A DNA stretch of 64,000 nt from Mariannaea sp. PMI_226 (lineage: Eukaryota; Ascomycota; Sordariomycetes; Hypocreales; Nectriaceae), in NCBI GenBank assembly GCA_024336345.1, contig JANFOG010000004.1, forward strand, positions 2,108,001 to 2,172,000, in the 5' to 3' direction. Below, one piece after another: positions 13,431-24,306 of the stretch (positions within the stretch are counted from its first letter, which is position 1; each line of letters begins with the position of its first letter). The notes under the pieces are model-generated. The model was not told the DNA's origin. It saw nothing but the letters and a program-made list of their open reading frames with translations, and ran no database searches. Position numbers and translations under genes: made by a program.

Positions 13431-15784
13431 ATGGGTGACTACTATCATCACTTCCTCTCCTCCATGTCTGGGGCGGGGATGAACCCAGCCACGGCTCCAG
13501 AAGAAATGTTTGTTCCGCAAATGCATGGGCAATCAATTCCTATGACCCCGAGCCCGATGACCGGCCCCTACCAGCAACTCGGGTATTTCACGGGCTTTCC
13601 GGAGCCTATGATGTTCAATCATTCAAAGGCCCAGAAGGCTCGGAGGAAGTCTGGACCTGCTACTACACCGGGAATCGATCATGTGAAGCATCGGAGAACC
13701 CGTTCAGGTTGTTTTATGTGTCGAAGTCGAAGAGTCAAAGTAAATACATGCCTGGGTTGTTAGCTTCCGAAGTAATGGCTAATACTAACCATTTCTATAG
13801 TGTGATGAGACGCGTCCTATTTGCGAACGTACGGCTCCAGGATCTCCTCGATCAACAGAAGAAGTGCTGACCTGGGTTAGGATGCAAAAAAGGAAACCGC
13901 GAATGTGTCTACCCTGAGGCTCCTAATTCAAAGAACTCAGCTGGAAGTAGCGGCAAACCGAAAGACGAAATAGTGGGCGAACAGACGAGTCCACCATCAT
14001 CCAATGCTGAGGAGGAGGAGGAAGATGTTGAGCAGGAGAGCAAGCTCGAAACGATTCGTGATGAAGACGAACCTGACGACTCGACTCAAGTGGCCTCGAG
14101 AGCTTCTAGGTCTTCAGCATCGTTTCCTCCACGACAGCAAAGTTCCGAAGCTCCATCGCAGAGTAGTACCAAGAGCTCCTCACCCTCAACGTCGACTGCA
14201 ACTCCTAGTTATTTAGCAACGGCACCCTATCCATCTACCGAATACCCGCTGGACCTTGGACAACCTGACTGGTCCCATTTGTCACCAGAAGTTCAGAACT
14301 GCCTCTCCTACTTTGTAGAAAAGTTGACCAACTATCACTACTGTATTCCTCACGACTCGGACAACTTCTTTCGCGATATCCTACCTGGTGTGGCTCTCCG
14401 ACATGAAGCTCTCCTCAACGCCTTGGTTGGATTTGCTGCATACCACCGTACCCTCGAAAACCCTGATGGCAAGCTCCAGGACTTTTTACAATACTATAAC
14501 AGGAGCGTCACATTGTTACTAGGCTCACTGAAACGGAAAGAGAAAAATAGCATAGCAACACTGTTGACTATTCTGCAGTTGGCTACCATCGAGGCAGGTT
14601 TTATGGCGATGGACATTGAAAAAATAGTTGAGTCAAAAGTTAACTTGCAAATAGGAATACTTGGGTGATTGGGTTAACCTCATGGGACATCAAAAGGCCG
14701 CTTTCGAGATCCTGACTAGCATGTTCACGCCACAAACGGTTATGCAGACACCAATGGGGCGCATGTGTCTTCATTGGTACGCTCGATTTGACAACTTCGT
14801 TGCGCTGATGGGCGGGTTTCCAACAGACTTGCCCCGCGAATGGTTCACGGCCATGGTGAGCTTTCACCAGTCACAGATTTCGACGTTCCCAGATCAGCTA
14901 CGTTGGAAAATTGAGGAATGGTCTGCTAAACTTCGCCTAATTTCGTATGACATGTCCATTTTGTTCGCCCGGGGCAGTCGTGGCCAGATATCGCCAAAAC
15001 AATTCAACGTGGAGCATGAGCAATTGACCAAGGCCCTTGTCGATTGGAGAGAATCAAAGGATCCAGCTCTCTCTGACAGCAGATATCTCGTTACAGACTT
15101 TCCGAAACCGAGCCCTTCCATGACGGATGATATCGTTGATCCGTATACTCCTGGCATCCTCTACGAACCGCCATTGTTCACAATAACGATTCTCTGCGCT
15201 GAGTGGAACTCTATCATGATCATGCACAAGTGCCAGTCATCAAACATGCCACCTGAAGTGTTATTTGCCGAACTGGGTCACCATGCGTACACGACGTGTC
15301 AGTACTTCGAAACTCTGGAATACTGGCCATTTACACCCAGAGGCGTGCTCATCCTCACCCAAGCTTGCATTGCCATTGCCGCTCTCTTCTTGCCACAGGA
15401 TGCGAGACACCACATGTGGTTCCGTCGGAAATTTGCATTGCTGGAATCAATGGGGTAAGCTCCTCACCCCTTTGGCGGTCATAAGCTGGATCTGTATGGC
15501 GTGCCTTGAGGACGTTTCGTGCGAACTGACTGGACGATAATAGATATATCCATCCCCTCACACTCCGAACTAAAATGTCTGAGATGTTTAGAGAGCCTTC
15601 GTGTGTGCAATGGTGGCTTCCAAACGGAGAAGGCTTTAGTCCAGTATTGCAAAGCATTCGTAGCTTCGCTGATGAGCGAAACGCCGCAGCTGTAACAGCT
15701 CAACAAGAGAATCTTCGAGAAGTTAGGCACATATTTGCAAAAATGTCATTGAGCGAGCAGGACATGAGCCCATCTGCCATGTAA
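13431..15784 (+). CDS. Zn(2)Cys(6) fungal transcription factor
   Basis: A DNA-binding regulator of unknown target, 696 aa. Exons are 13431-13739, 13801-13828 (28 nt), 13881-14593, 14655-15454 and 15544-15784. The binuclear zinc cluster is C94-x2-C97-x6-C104-x6-C111-x2-C114-x6-C121, preceded by a basic stretch KHRRTRSG. It is assembled from three exons, one only 28 nt long. An acidic and Ser/Thr-rich linker follows (about residues 135-215), then an alpha-helical regulatory domain of the fungal transcription-factor type, with LPGVALRHEALLNALVGFAAYH and further on EYLGDWVNL. The third intron (14594-14654) appears to be GC-AG. The layout recalls ascomycete proteins annotated as Moc3-like, from memory and unchecked. 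The large empty region upstream suggests a heavily regulated gene. It is convergent with MOB3. Confidence 0.9.
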
Positions 15785-16329
15785 GAGCATTTGGTGACGC
15801 ACAGCGACACATGTACGAGTTATGGATTGGAGAAAAAAAAAAGGAATACGTGGCGATCGTGGGGACTTGAAAGCGGGAAGAAAAGAGGTCAGGAGAAGTG
15901 AAGAAAAAAAGAGCGAGCCTAGAAACATGGTCGGGAGATCGGGCAGACGATTCCTCGGCCTGCACCCTGACAGAGAGATACCCAGCCGGTTTGAAACTCC
16001 CATCCGCGAATGGTGACCGACCGCATGACGCAGCGTTTCTTCACTAGAACCATGGAATAGACGCGTTGTATCGCTAGGAGATCATTGATCGAACATTGAC
16101 CCAAAAAAAAAGGGGGGGAAGGGGGGCGGCAAATGTGCATTAAAATCATTCATCTATCTGCCGTACATACTAAAAACTCGTATCTGCTTGAAGTTGTGCT
16201 ATTTATACATGGCTTCAATTACAGCGGATGGTTGTGCACCCACCAAGCCAAACCGGGCTGGACCACTCGCGGTGCACTTGAAAACGAATAGAATAGTTGC
16301 ATTGACCCCCTGTGTGACTGGCATATTTA
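15785..16329. other. Convergent 3' intergenic region
   Basis: This separates the stops of the zinc-cluster gene and MOB3. It contains A-rich runs near 15832 and a purine tract at 16101-16131 (A9 followed by G-rich sequence). No gene or RNA is seen; it presumably holds both 3' UTRs. Confidence 0.6.
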
Positions 16330-17966
16330 TCATTCCCCGGCTGACTCTGGCTTGGTAGCAGTATCTGCCGGGCCCGCGCTCTCCTCCGACAAGTCGACCT
16401 TGTCTTCTGTTGGGGTTTCAAGTGGCGGCGAATTCTTAGCGGGTTCTTCCATTTTTGTTGACGACAGCTCCTCAGATGTAGCGTCGGAAGAGACACCTGG
16501 GTTTCCCTTGGATTCGTCACTGTCATTGGGCTTTTCATTCACATTGACGTTTCCAGAACTTTCGGGCTCAGGAGGTTGCGTTGTCTCTTTGGCGGTCGGG
16601 CCGTCTTCGTCCAATGGCTCGGAATCATCATGATCCAGTTCCACAATAGTCTGGTCCGCATCCGATTCCTCCTCCTCCTCTTCGTCATCATCGTCGTCGT
16701 CATCGTCATCATCATCTTCTTCATCTTCTTCTTTTGTTTGCCCAGAAACTCCGTTATCCTGTGGCGACGGGTTTCCCATTACAGACTCATCAACAATGAC
16801 TGGAACATCTGCCACCTCAGGCTCTTCTGTAACTGGAGAGGGTGCTGAAATATGCATATTTTTGAGCCTTCGAGACACACCATCAGCGTCTTCCTCCTCG
16901 GCTTCCATCACTGTCGTTACAGCGCTTCCTGTCGACGGGCTGCTTCTAACATGTCGCCGGGTATTGGTTCGGAGATGTAGGTTTTCATCCTCGCCAGAAG
17001 GACCTCGTTGCTGCAACTGGGACTTCAGGATGGTTGGCACAGGCTTTTCAGGCTCATGCTCCGCTGACGGTGTTTCAAGACCTTCAGCCTCGGGCGGTAG
17101 CTTGTAGTTTTCTGCAGGCAGTAAATCGTACAGGTCACAGACAGTCTTGAAAAAGACGTAGAGACCCGTCTGTCCCTCGACAGACCAGAAGACGCCGCGG
17201 TGCTGGAACCAGGCATGGGCGAATATTCTGTGCAGACGACGAAAGACGTTGACCAAGTTTTTAACCCCAACATTCTTGCTATGATTATCGCTGAGGACGA
17301 CGAAACGACTGGGAAAGATCTTTTGATCCGTGACAACATTGGCGGCCCAATCAAGTGTGTGGCAGCAGTAGTCGATTGCGCAGCAGCTTTTGGGTTGCTC
17401 ATGGACTGCGCAAAGGAATTGCCATTCAGAGGCACGCATTTCGGGGCAGGTGTTGGCGCTGCATGGAGGGGTATCGAAGAGGAAACCGACAATAAGGGAA
17501 TTGCATTGGGATATAAGGAACCGGCAGAGTTCGTAGAGCCAAATAGTTCTGTCGATTTCGGTAGGAGGTTGAGCAAGCTGGAGAGCAGTTGCACGAGAGA
17601 GGGGTTGGGTATTAGATGCAGTGTGATAGCAGTGTAGGGCGGCTAGATGTTCTTGAAGTTGAAATGCCGAGTCCAGCTGACAAAGGTTAGTATTCCGAGG
17701 GACACAGAGAGGGGGGGCACCTTGAAATAAGTGCAGGTGCAGTGACGAACCTCTTTAAGGGGTATCAAAGGAGGGCCCGCAGCCATGTCTGAGGCCTTCG
17801 TTCCGGGATGTATGCGACGCCTGGAGCTCGCGTCAAGCAGCGTCTGCTCAGAAGGTGTCGTCTGGGGATTCGCAGCCGGACCCCCAGAGGGGGACTTAGG
17901 CCCGATTTGAATCTCGGCCGGCGGCGGAGGGCTTGGCAACCGAGGAGAACTTGGTGTTAGAGACAT
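16330..17966 (-). CDS. MOB3: MOB3 / phocein-family protein (STRIPAK subunit)
   Basis: MOB3 is the fungal phocein, a subunit of the striatin-interacting phosphatase and kinase complex that in Sordaria and Neurospora acts in cell fusion and fruiting-body development. Exons are 17966-17751 and 17676-16330, 520 aa; the 74-bp intron joins KE to LDSAFQLQEH. The Mob domain spans about residues 73-260. Probable zinc ligands are C144 and C149 (PPC-SANT-CPEM) with H226 and H231 (AHAWFQH), the spacing seen in MOB1. After the domain comes a tail of about 260 aa that is absent from animal phocein. It is Pro/Glu/Ser rich and includes a nearly pure Asp/Glu run encoded by GAC/GAG-type repeats at about 16668-16733. 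An N-terminal Pro/Ser-rich stretch precedes the domain. Divergent with ZNG1. Confidence 0.93.
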
Positions 17967-18553
17967 TGCTTAAAGAGTGAAAGCTGCAAAAGGGCAGCGT
18001 TGAGGGATTTGAATGGGAATCGCAGGTTGCGACAAGGCCAGATGAAGAGAGAGTATGTTGCTTGGGCGGTTAATGATGAATGGAAATGGCTGGCGCTTGG
18101 ACCACTGCAACCACCCCAAGTTAGGTACAGCAGGAACAGCAGGTACGGCCCTGTGGCAGGTCCCTGCCTAAGGTACCTATAAGCTTGCCGGCGACGGGAG
18201 CTCGATATATGCATATTCTGGAGATGATTCGACTACCGGGGACCGTATGGACCGGTTGACACTGTATACATACGGATCGTACTGGAAAGGTGGGGTGGTG
18301 CAGCGGAATAAACTAGGTACCTTGCCAATCTACCTTTGCCTGACCTGACTACTAACTTGTTCTGGAGAGTGCATCCTGAACCAGGTTTTGATTGAAGCTT
18401 CTCAAAGACGCAGAAACGTTTCATGAAATCTGGCTTTGGTGTTGGAAGTTGAAGACTGCGTGTATGTGAATAGAATAGAGATTTTCGTTGCTTAATTCCC
18501 TTCCCACCTACCAACGGCACTATCGAGAGCTTTACCGATCCGCTCATTCCAAC
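17967..18553. promoter_or_regulatory. Bidirectional promoter region between MOB3 and ZNG1
   Basis: A 587-bp interval separates two divergent start codons and so must hold both promoters unless the genes overlap. It contains AGGTACC and CTAGGTACC words near 18172 and 18312. I could not assign specific factor sites. Confidence 0.55.
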
Positions 18554-19940
18554 ATGGATTTCGACGATGATGCCCCGCCAGAGCTGGTTGACGCAACCGC
18601 CAACGAGGTTCTAGAAGAAGTCACAGTCAAGGTTCCAATTACCATAGTGACAGGCAAGTTGCCTACCCCCAGTATAAGTTCGTTACCGTTTGTCATACCT
18701 AACCCTCATCAGGATACCTGGGAGCAGGAAAAACGACATTGTTGAATTATATCCTCACAGCTCAGCATGGCAAGAAGATTGCCGTCATCATGAATGGTAT
18801 GTTTGACTTGCATAAACAAGAATACTGTGCTCACAGAAATAATTCTTCTTCTCAGAATTTGGCGATTGTAGGTTCCTTATCAAACGCATTGCATGCTACC
18901 CCTCTAATATGCAACAATAGCGCTTGACATCGAGAAATCTCTTACGGTGAACAAGGGCGGGGAGCAAGTTGAGGAATGGCTAGATGTTGGAAACGGCTGC
19001 ATTTGCTGCTCAGTGAAGTAAGGCTTTTGAAACTACGGTAACTAAAAACTGACAACATTAGGGATACTGGAGTCAATGCGATTGAATCCCTCATGGAAAA
19101 GAAGGGCGCATTCGACTATATCCTTCTTGAGACAACTGGCCTTGCAGACCCTGGAAATATAGCACCGCTATTCTGGGTGGACGATGGACTCGGAAGTACC
19201 ATTTATTTGGACGGCATAGTTACGCTGGTGGATGCGAAGAACATTCTGCGAAGCCTTGAAGACCCCAGTGGGAAGGCCGAGGGTCACGAAGACCATGACG
19301 ATCATGGCCCTCTTATGACGACGGCTCATCTTCAAATCTCACATGCAGACGTGATCGTTATCAACAAAGCAGACATGGTCACAGAGAGTGAGCTGAAAAG
19401 TGTTCGAGCAAGAATCGAATCAATCAATGGACTTGCAAAAATACATGTAACGGAGAGAAGCGTTGTGCCACAACTGGAAGGGTTTCTCCTTGATCTGCAC
19501 GCGTATGATCAATTCAATGAACAAGAGGCTAGTGCAAAGGGTCACAGCCATCTTGATCCTGTGAGTGGCCGGCATGCAAATGAAATACCTGAGAACGAAA
19601 AGTGTGGCTGACTCTACAGACAATATCCACGGTGGCAATTTCCGTTGGTCGCCTCAGGCCCGCCCAATTACACGATGTTGACCGCTGGCTTCGGGCTGTC
19701 CTTTGGGATAGTAAACTTCCTGATACGGAGGAAGCGGCAACATTTGAGATACACCGCTCCAAGGGCCGACTGGTGCTCGATAGCGGGGAGGTCAAGATCT
19801 TGCAAGGAGTCAGAGAAGTATTTGAGATAGTTGATGGCCCAGAGGACCAGAACGTCCCGGTAGAGGGTAAGATCATCTTAATTGGAAAGAACGTAGCCGG
19901 CGTGGATTTCCAGGCCAGCTTCCAGAAGACCGTTATATAG
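18554..19940 (+). CDS. ZNG1: COG0523/CobW-type GTPase, zinc metallochaperone ZNG1-like
   Basis: In yeast and animals ZNG1 uses GTP to deliver zinc to type-1 methionine aminopeptidase. Exons are 18554-18653, 18713-18796, 18856-18867 (12 nt), 18921-19017, 19062-19560 and 19620-19940, giving 370 aa. Motifs in order: Walker A G34-YLGAGKTT, then NEFGD, the metal-binding CxCC at C92-I-C94-C95 in [15 protein letters not shown], a His-rich loop H173-E-D-H176-D-D-H179, NKAD, and the CobW C-terminal domain from TISTVAIS. The first intron is GC-AG (AG|GCAAGT, ends CATCAG). The 12-nt third exon encodes most of EFGD. The N-terminus reads [10 protein letters not shown], resembling the CPELVPI contact motif but without its cysteine. 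Substrate is inferred from family. Confidence 0.92.
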
Positions 19941-20310
19941 GATACATGTGTAAACATAAAATAGAGAGCATGTCTTCTCACACAACTGCAATTTTAGAAA
20001 CGTGCTGAGAAGGCGCATAACGGAGGCTCCTCTGCCTATTGATTAGCGTGTCGTTTGGGGAGCTGAGTCTTCGCAGCCTTGGTTCACATCAGACGAACTT
20101 GATTGGCGGGGACGTCATTCTCGGCCGCGGACCCACTTGAATCCGGACACGGGCTCTAAAGAGATCGAGCCTCAACAGCCTTCTCTTGCTGGCAGACGCA
20201 AAGTGTACCACGCATTCTCGACACTCGAGGACCTTACCGAACCAACGAGATCGATCTCGAGAAATCCTCAAGTGAAAACGGACGAACCACGATTAACGCG
20301 ACTCCTTGCA
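19941..20310. other. Intergenic region, ZNG1 3' end and NOT2 promoter/leader
   Basis: 370 bp between tandem genes. The frame before the NOT2 start is open from 20137 but shows no conserved feature, so it is treated as leader. Confidence 0.5.
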
Positions 20311-22770
20311 ATGATGAACCGGCCAGGTAGGACCGCTCCCGATCACCTCGTCCCTCGCCAGGCGTTGAACCCCGCTGTTTGCCCAATCCGCGATGCTGTT
20401 TCGTCCTTGAAATGGAGAAGAGACCGATTCGACCAGACGCGAACGTTGTGCGCCGGCATCTTGTGCTGCTGTGCTCTCACATACACCCCGTGACTATGGC
20501 CCTCTCCCCTTGTTCCGGGAAGGCAAGTTGGCAGGCATCCGCATTCCCTGAATCGAGGCCCGGGATCGAGACGAAATATCGACGAGATGAACCCAGAGAG
20601 AAAGAAGGCAGTCGTGGCGCAGGGGTAGACTGGCGAAAGGGGGAAAAAATCGAGTAATTGACCAACAGCTGACCAAGGTTTTGGACGGTAGGAGCAGTGC
20701 CACAAACACTCCGAATGCCTGGGGGCTTTGGAGGCCAACAACAACAGCAACAACAGCAACAACCCCAGCAGCCAGGACGAGTAGGGTCGAGCCGCTTACC
20801 GAATGGAAAGCTAGGTATGATTGAATCCCTATTCAATCAAGAGTTTACCAAAGTGGCTATTGTTCTACGCCCAGAAGCTGACAATTGCCTCCCTCAATAC
20901 AGGAAACAATAGCTCCGGCTGGGCATTTGGAGGAGGAGTGCCAATGGGAGGTGCTGGGCTTCAAAATCCGAATCGTCAACTCGGCGGAAACGTTAGTTTC
21001 GCTCAAAGCTTGAGCGGCTCGCAACCTGCGACGCCTCTCGACCTGTCGTATGTTCTTCCAGTTTGTTTCTCACTTGGTTCCCTCTCATCACAATTTGTTC
21101 AACCATCCGATCATCTACCATGAGCCCATCCAAGCCAACAAAGCCCAGGCTGGTTGCCAAGAAGAGCACCAGTACACCCGGTTCTTGTCCAACGCTTGAC
21201 AAACCGCGCGACCTAGCCTATGCAACTGTTGTGAAGGGGTATTGCCCCGTGCTTGTTTTTTTATCTACACCCCACTATCAAACACACACCTTGGCAGCCG
21301 CCCTTTGGGAACCTGTTTGCACTGACCATGTATATATAGGGAATTTCCTTCACTATCCAACAATTCTCAACTCTCGAATGCCAACCAAGGCTCCATGTGG
21401 TCCACTGCTGGCTCTCGGCTTGGAGGACCCATACAACGCAACCAGCAAACACCGTTATCTTCTCAACAGGGCGGCCAAGACGACCTCTTCAGCAGTAATA
21501 GTTCCCGCCTTCCCCCGGTTCAAGGATCATTTCGATTCAGCGGTCAGGGCAACATGGGGGTTCAGTCAACCCAGACTCAACCTGGGAGCATTGATGACTT
21601 TCCACCACTAAACCGGACAGCGAATGGAGAGATAGGATCAGAACGTGGTACGAACTTATTGTCGTCTCTGGGATTTGCCCCGCAATCAGCGTCAACAGGG
21701 TCCACGCTGAGCAATCGAGGAAATGGCCTCTTGAATGCACTCTCGGCCAACACTCGAGCGAGTGAGTTGAGATCACCTCCAGGAGTAGGCGCACCCGGTA
21801 AGTTGTTTCGTTTGGATCTCTTACCTCCCTCTGATATACAAACTAAGTTCCCAAGGCTCCTCCCGACCACAGGATGGAAAGGCGCCAATAGGCGAGGATG
21901 AGGGGACACAGAAGCTCCGAGATGATAGCTCCGCTTTGCCTCCAGCCACTACTGATGGTTCTTCACAAGACCGAGAGAGTCGCATCAATGGCCCCCTAGG
22001 GAAAGCCAAGGCAGACACCGAAAATCAACCGCCTGAGCTGATTGACCCCCTTGCTGGCATGCCTGCGGTAGATAAGTGGGGGATCAAGGGACTACGCACG
22101 CTGATGAACAACTACCCAGACTACCATGCAATGGTTGTGGGGATGGATCCAACTACGCTTGGTCTCGACATGAGTTCTTCAGAGTGAGTACGGCCATCCA
22201 TGAGCTTTGAGAGACCAATTTGCTGACTGACATAGGCTATTCTCTACCCAAATGTACTCATTGTTCGATGATACCCCGCCAAGACCAACAGCGAGTATCA
22301 GCAAATTCCGGTTACCTGATTGCTACAATGTCACCAACGTTCAACCTATCGAGAGCAAGATTCCCAGCTTCAATGAGGAGACATTATTCTGGATCTTTTA
22401 CAGCTGTCCGGCAGATCTCAAGCAACAAATGGCGGCAGTGGAACTGTGAGTTTATTATTGACGGGAGTAGAAGAGACTGGGATATGAATCTGACATAAAT
22501 CACCTAGACATTCCCGAAATTGGCGGTGGCATAAGAAGCTACAATTGTGGCTCACAAAGGACGAGCACATGACTCCACAAATTCTGAGTCCAAACCACGA
22601 GCGAGGTTACTACATAGTGTGGGATACCTCAAATTGGCGGAAAGAACGAGTAGGTTTCTTTCATTTTTTATTCGTACAGATGCAGAAGTTGATATGTTGT
22701 CCAGCGGGAGTTCACGCTCCATTATGGGGATCTAGATACGACCCTTAACCAGGCGCCCATTGTGCCATAA
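20311..22770 (+). CDS. NOT2: CCR4-NOT complex subunit NOT2
   Basis: NOT2 is a scaffold subunit of the CCR4-NOT deadenylase and transcription-regulating complex; it pairs with NOT3/5 through the NOT box. Exons are 20311-20326, 20698-20814, 20903-21047, 21340-21797, 21856-22183, 22236-22445, 22508-22649 and 22705-22770. This gives 493 aa from the first of two adjacent ATGs, or 492 from the second. The first exon encodes only MMNRP and is followed by a 371-bp intron. A glutamine run from CAA/CAG repeats lies at about 20740-20770. The middle is Ser/Gly/Gln rich with the short conserved patch LSEFPSLSNN. The C-terminal NOT2/3/5 domain runs from about residue 310, with NYPDYHAMVVGMDPTTLG, then HSRNWRWHKKLQLWLTKD and WRKERREFTLHY assembled over three introns. 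Identity is secure; exon 1 and the 292-bp third intron are less certain. Confidence 0.92.
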
Positions 22771-23648
22771 TCTTGTTTCCGGTTTAATTTGGACATTTCC
22801 CAAAGGGTGGTTTGGGTGACGCAATGTTTACCAGGGCTGGTTGAAATCTGAGGGCAGTATTTCGTATGGCGTTTGGCCGTCAAGGCAAAGCAGTTTACTT
22901 GCTGTTCCTTGTGGTTATGGATCAAGGTCTGTTGGCCAAGGGCTTGGGACGGTAGGGAACGATTTGGTCAATGGAAGATGACGATTTGTCGCCTGCACTG
23001 AAGGGGCTGCATGGGATCAATCAAACACCAAAATGCTTCCCGGATATGAAGAATGCTCCTATGACTTGCGCAAGTGAATGCTTTGATATGTCTTTGATGA
23101 TGTGATTGCGTATAACGGATGTTAGAGTTTTATCACGAATATGCATCAGATGAGAGGAGGACATATACAAATTATACGGTGAGAAACTTCGATCAAAGAA
23201 GAACTATAGTGACTACCTATCTATCTACTGTATGCACCTAGGTAGTTGATTCATGCATCCCACTCTACATGGGGTATTGTGGAGAAAGCAGTTCCGAGGT
23301 GGCGGACAGGGGTTGGAGCTAGATTTAGCCGAGGTTCCTCCATGCCGGGCTTACAGGTAGTTAACTTTCGTCCATGTCGCAAAGCACGCGAGGCTGGGAT
23401 CAGTTGCCTTTGAACTTTGCCCCTCCTTATTCAAACATTCTTCACGGCTTGGCGGGCATCGACCCTTGATAACAACTCTCTTTCTGGCGGGATTCTGGTG
23501 TTTATTGTGTGCCTTCTTTTTCGACCTCCTGTTACGATCTGCTCATCACTCTCTCCTCTCCCCTTGGGCCGCCTTCTCACTCCAGCCCGCCGACAAACCC
23601 CAGACTCTTGCCACATTTAATCTTGCGATTCCTACTATATCAGCCACA
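22771..23648. other. Intergenic region before the CUE gene
   Basis: 878 bp with no supported gene. It holds the ACCTAGGT palindrome at 23234 and a CT-rich stretch at about 23540-23590 that probably belongs to the downstream leader. Confidence 0.5.
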
Positions 23649-24306
23649 ATGTCAAACGAACAAATATCATTGCCATATTTCCTAGTTATCATGGTCGTAT
23701 TCGGCCTGATAATCCGATATCTCTTTGGAGGATCCTCTCCACAACAACCGGCGAGATCGCCCGAGGCCGTCCTTCGATCGAGAGAAGTCGCCGTTGAGAG
23801 GATACAGCAGATGTTCCCTCAAGCCGATCGACGAAGTATTCTATGGGATCTTCAAAGAAACGGCGGAAATATTCAGAACACCACTGAGCGTATCCTCGCA
23901 GGACGATTAGACACGGTATGCTCCTAACCTTCCACATCTTCCACGTCGCACAGGGCTTCCGCTACTCGGGAGCTCATTGTTGTACAATCGAATCTTCTGG
24001 CTCGTACTGACTCTCATATAGCCTCCGGTCACGTTCCAGCCTCCACCTCCTCCAGGAAGCAGCAGTAGCATCCATACAAATATTCCCCGACAACCGGAGA
24101 AGCCGGTGCAACCGGACCTGATCACTCGATACAATCTCAAGAGCAAGATCGGGATGGTGATCCCTACGGAAGAAGATAAGAATTCCAAGGCATGGAGTTC
24201 GAACCGTGACGAGAGACATGCTTCACTGCAAAAGCGGAGGGATGAAATGATTTTGGCCGCCCGGAGGAAGATGGAAGCCAAGATGGCCGCAGAGAAGGCT
24301 GCGTAG
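23649..24306 (+). CDS. CUE1: CUE-domain ER membrane protein, Cue1-like
   Basis: Cue1 anchors and activates the E2 enzyme Ubc7 at the ER membrane for ER-associated degradation. Exons are 23649-23915 and 24022-24306, 183 aa; the 106-bp intron joins LDT to PPVTFQ. Residues about 8-28 (LPYFLVIMVVFGLIIRYLF) form one N-terminal membrane segment. The CUE domain spans about residues 44-88, with the ubiquitin-contact signature MFP (VERIQQMFPQ) and the helix-3 segment RSILWDLQRNGGN. A proline stretch follows. The basic, helical C-terminus (MILAARRKMEAKMA) occupies the place of the Ubc7-binding region in yeast Cue1. The combination of size, membrane segment and CUE position supports Cue1 rather than other CUE proteins. 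Confidence 0.85.

Noticed and set aside
13431..19940. Transcription factor and neighbours as a secondary-metabolite cluster
   Set aside because: The neighbours are conserved signalling and housekeeping genes; no synthase, P450 or tailoring enzyme is present.
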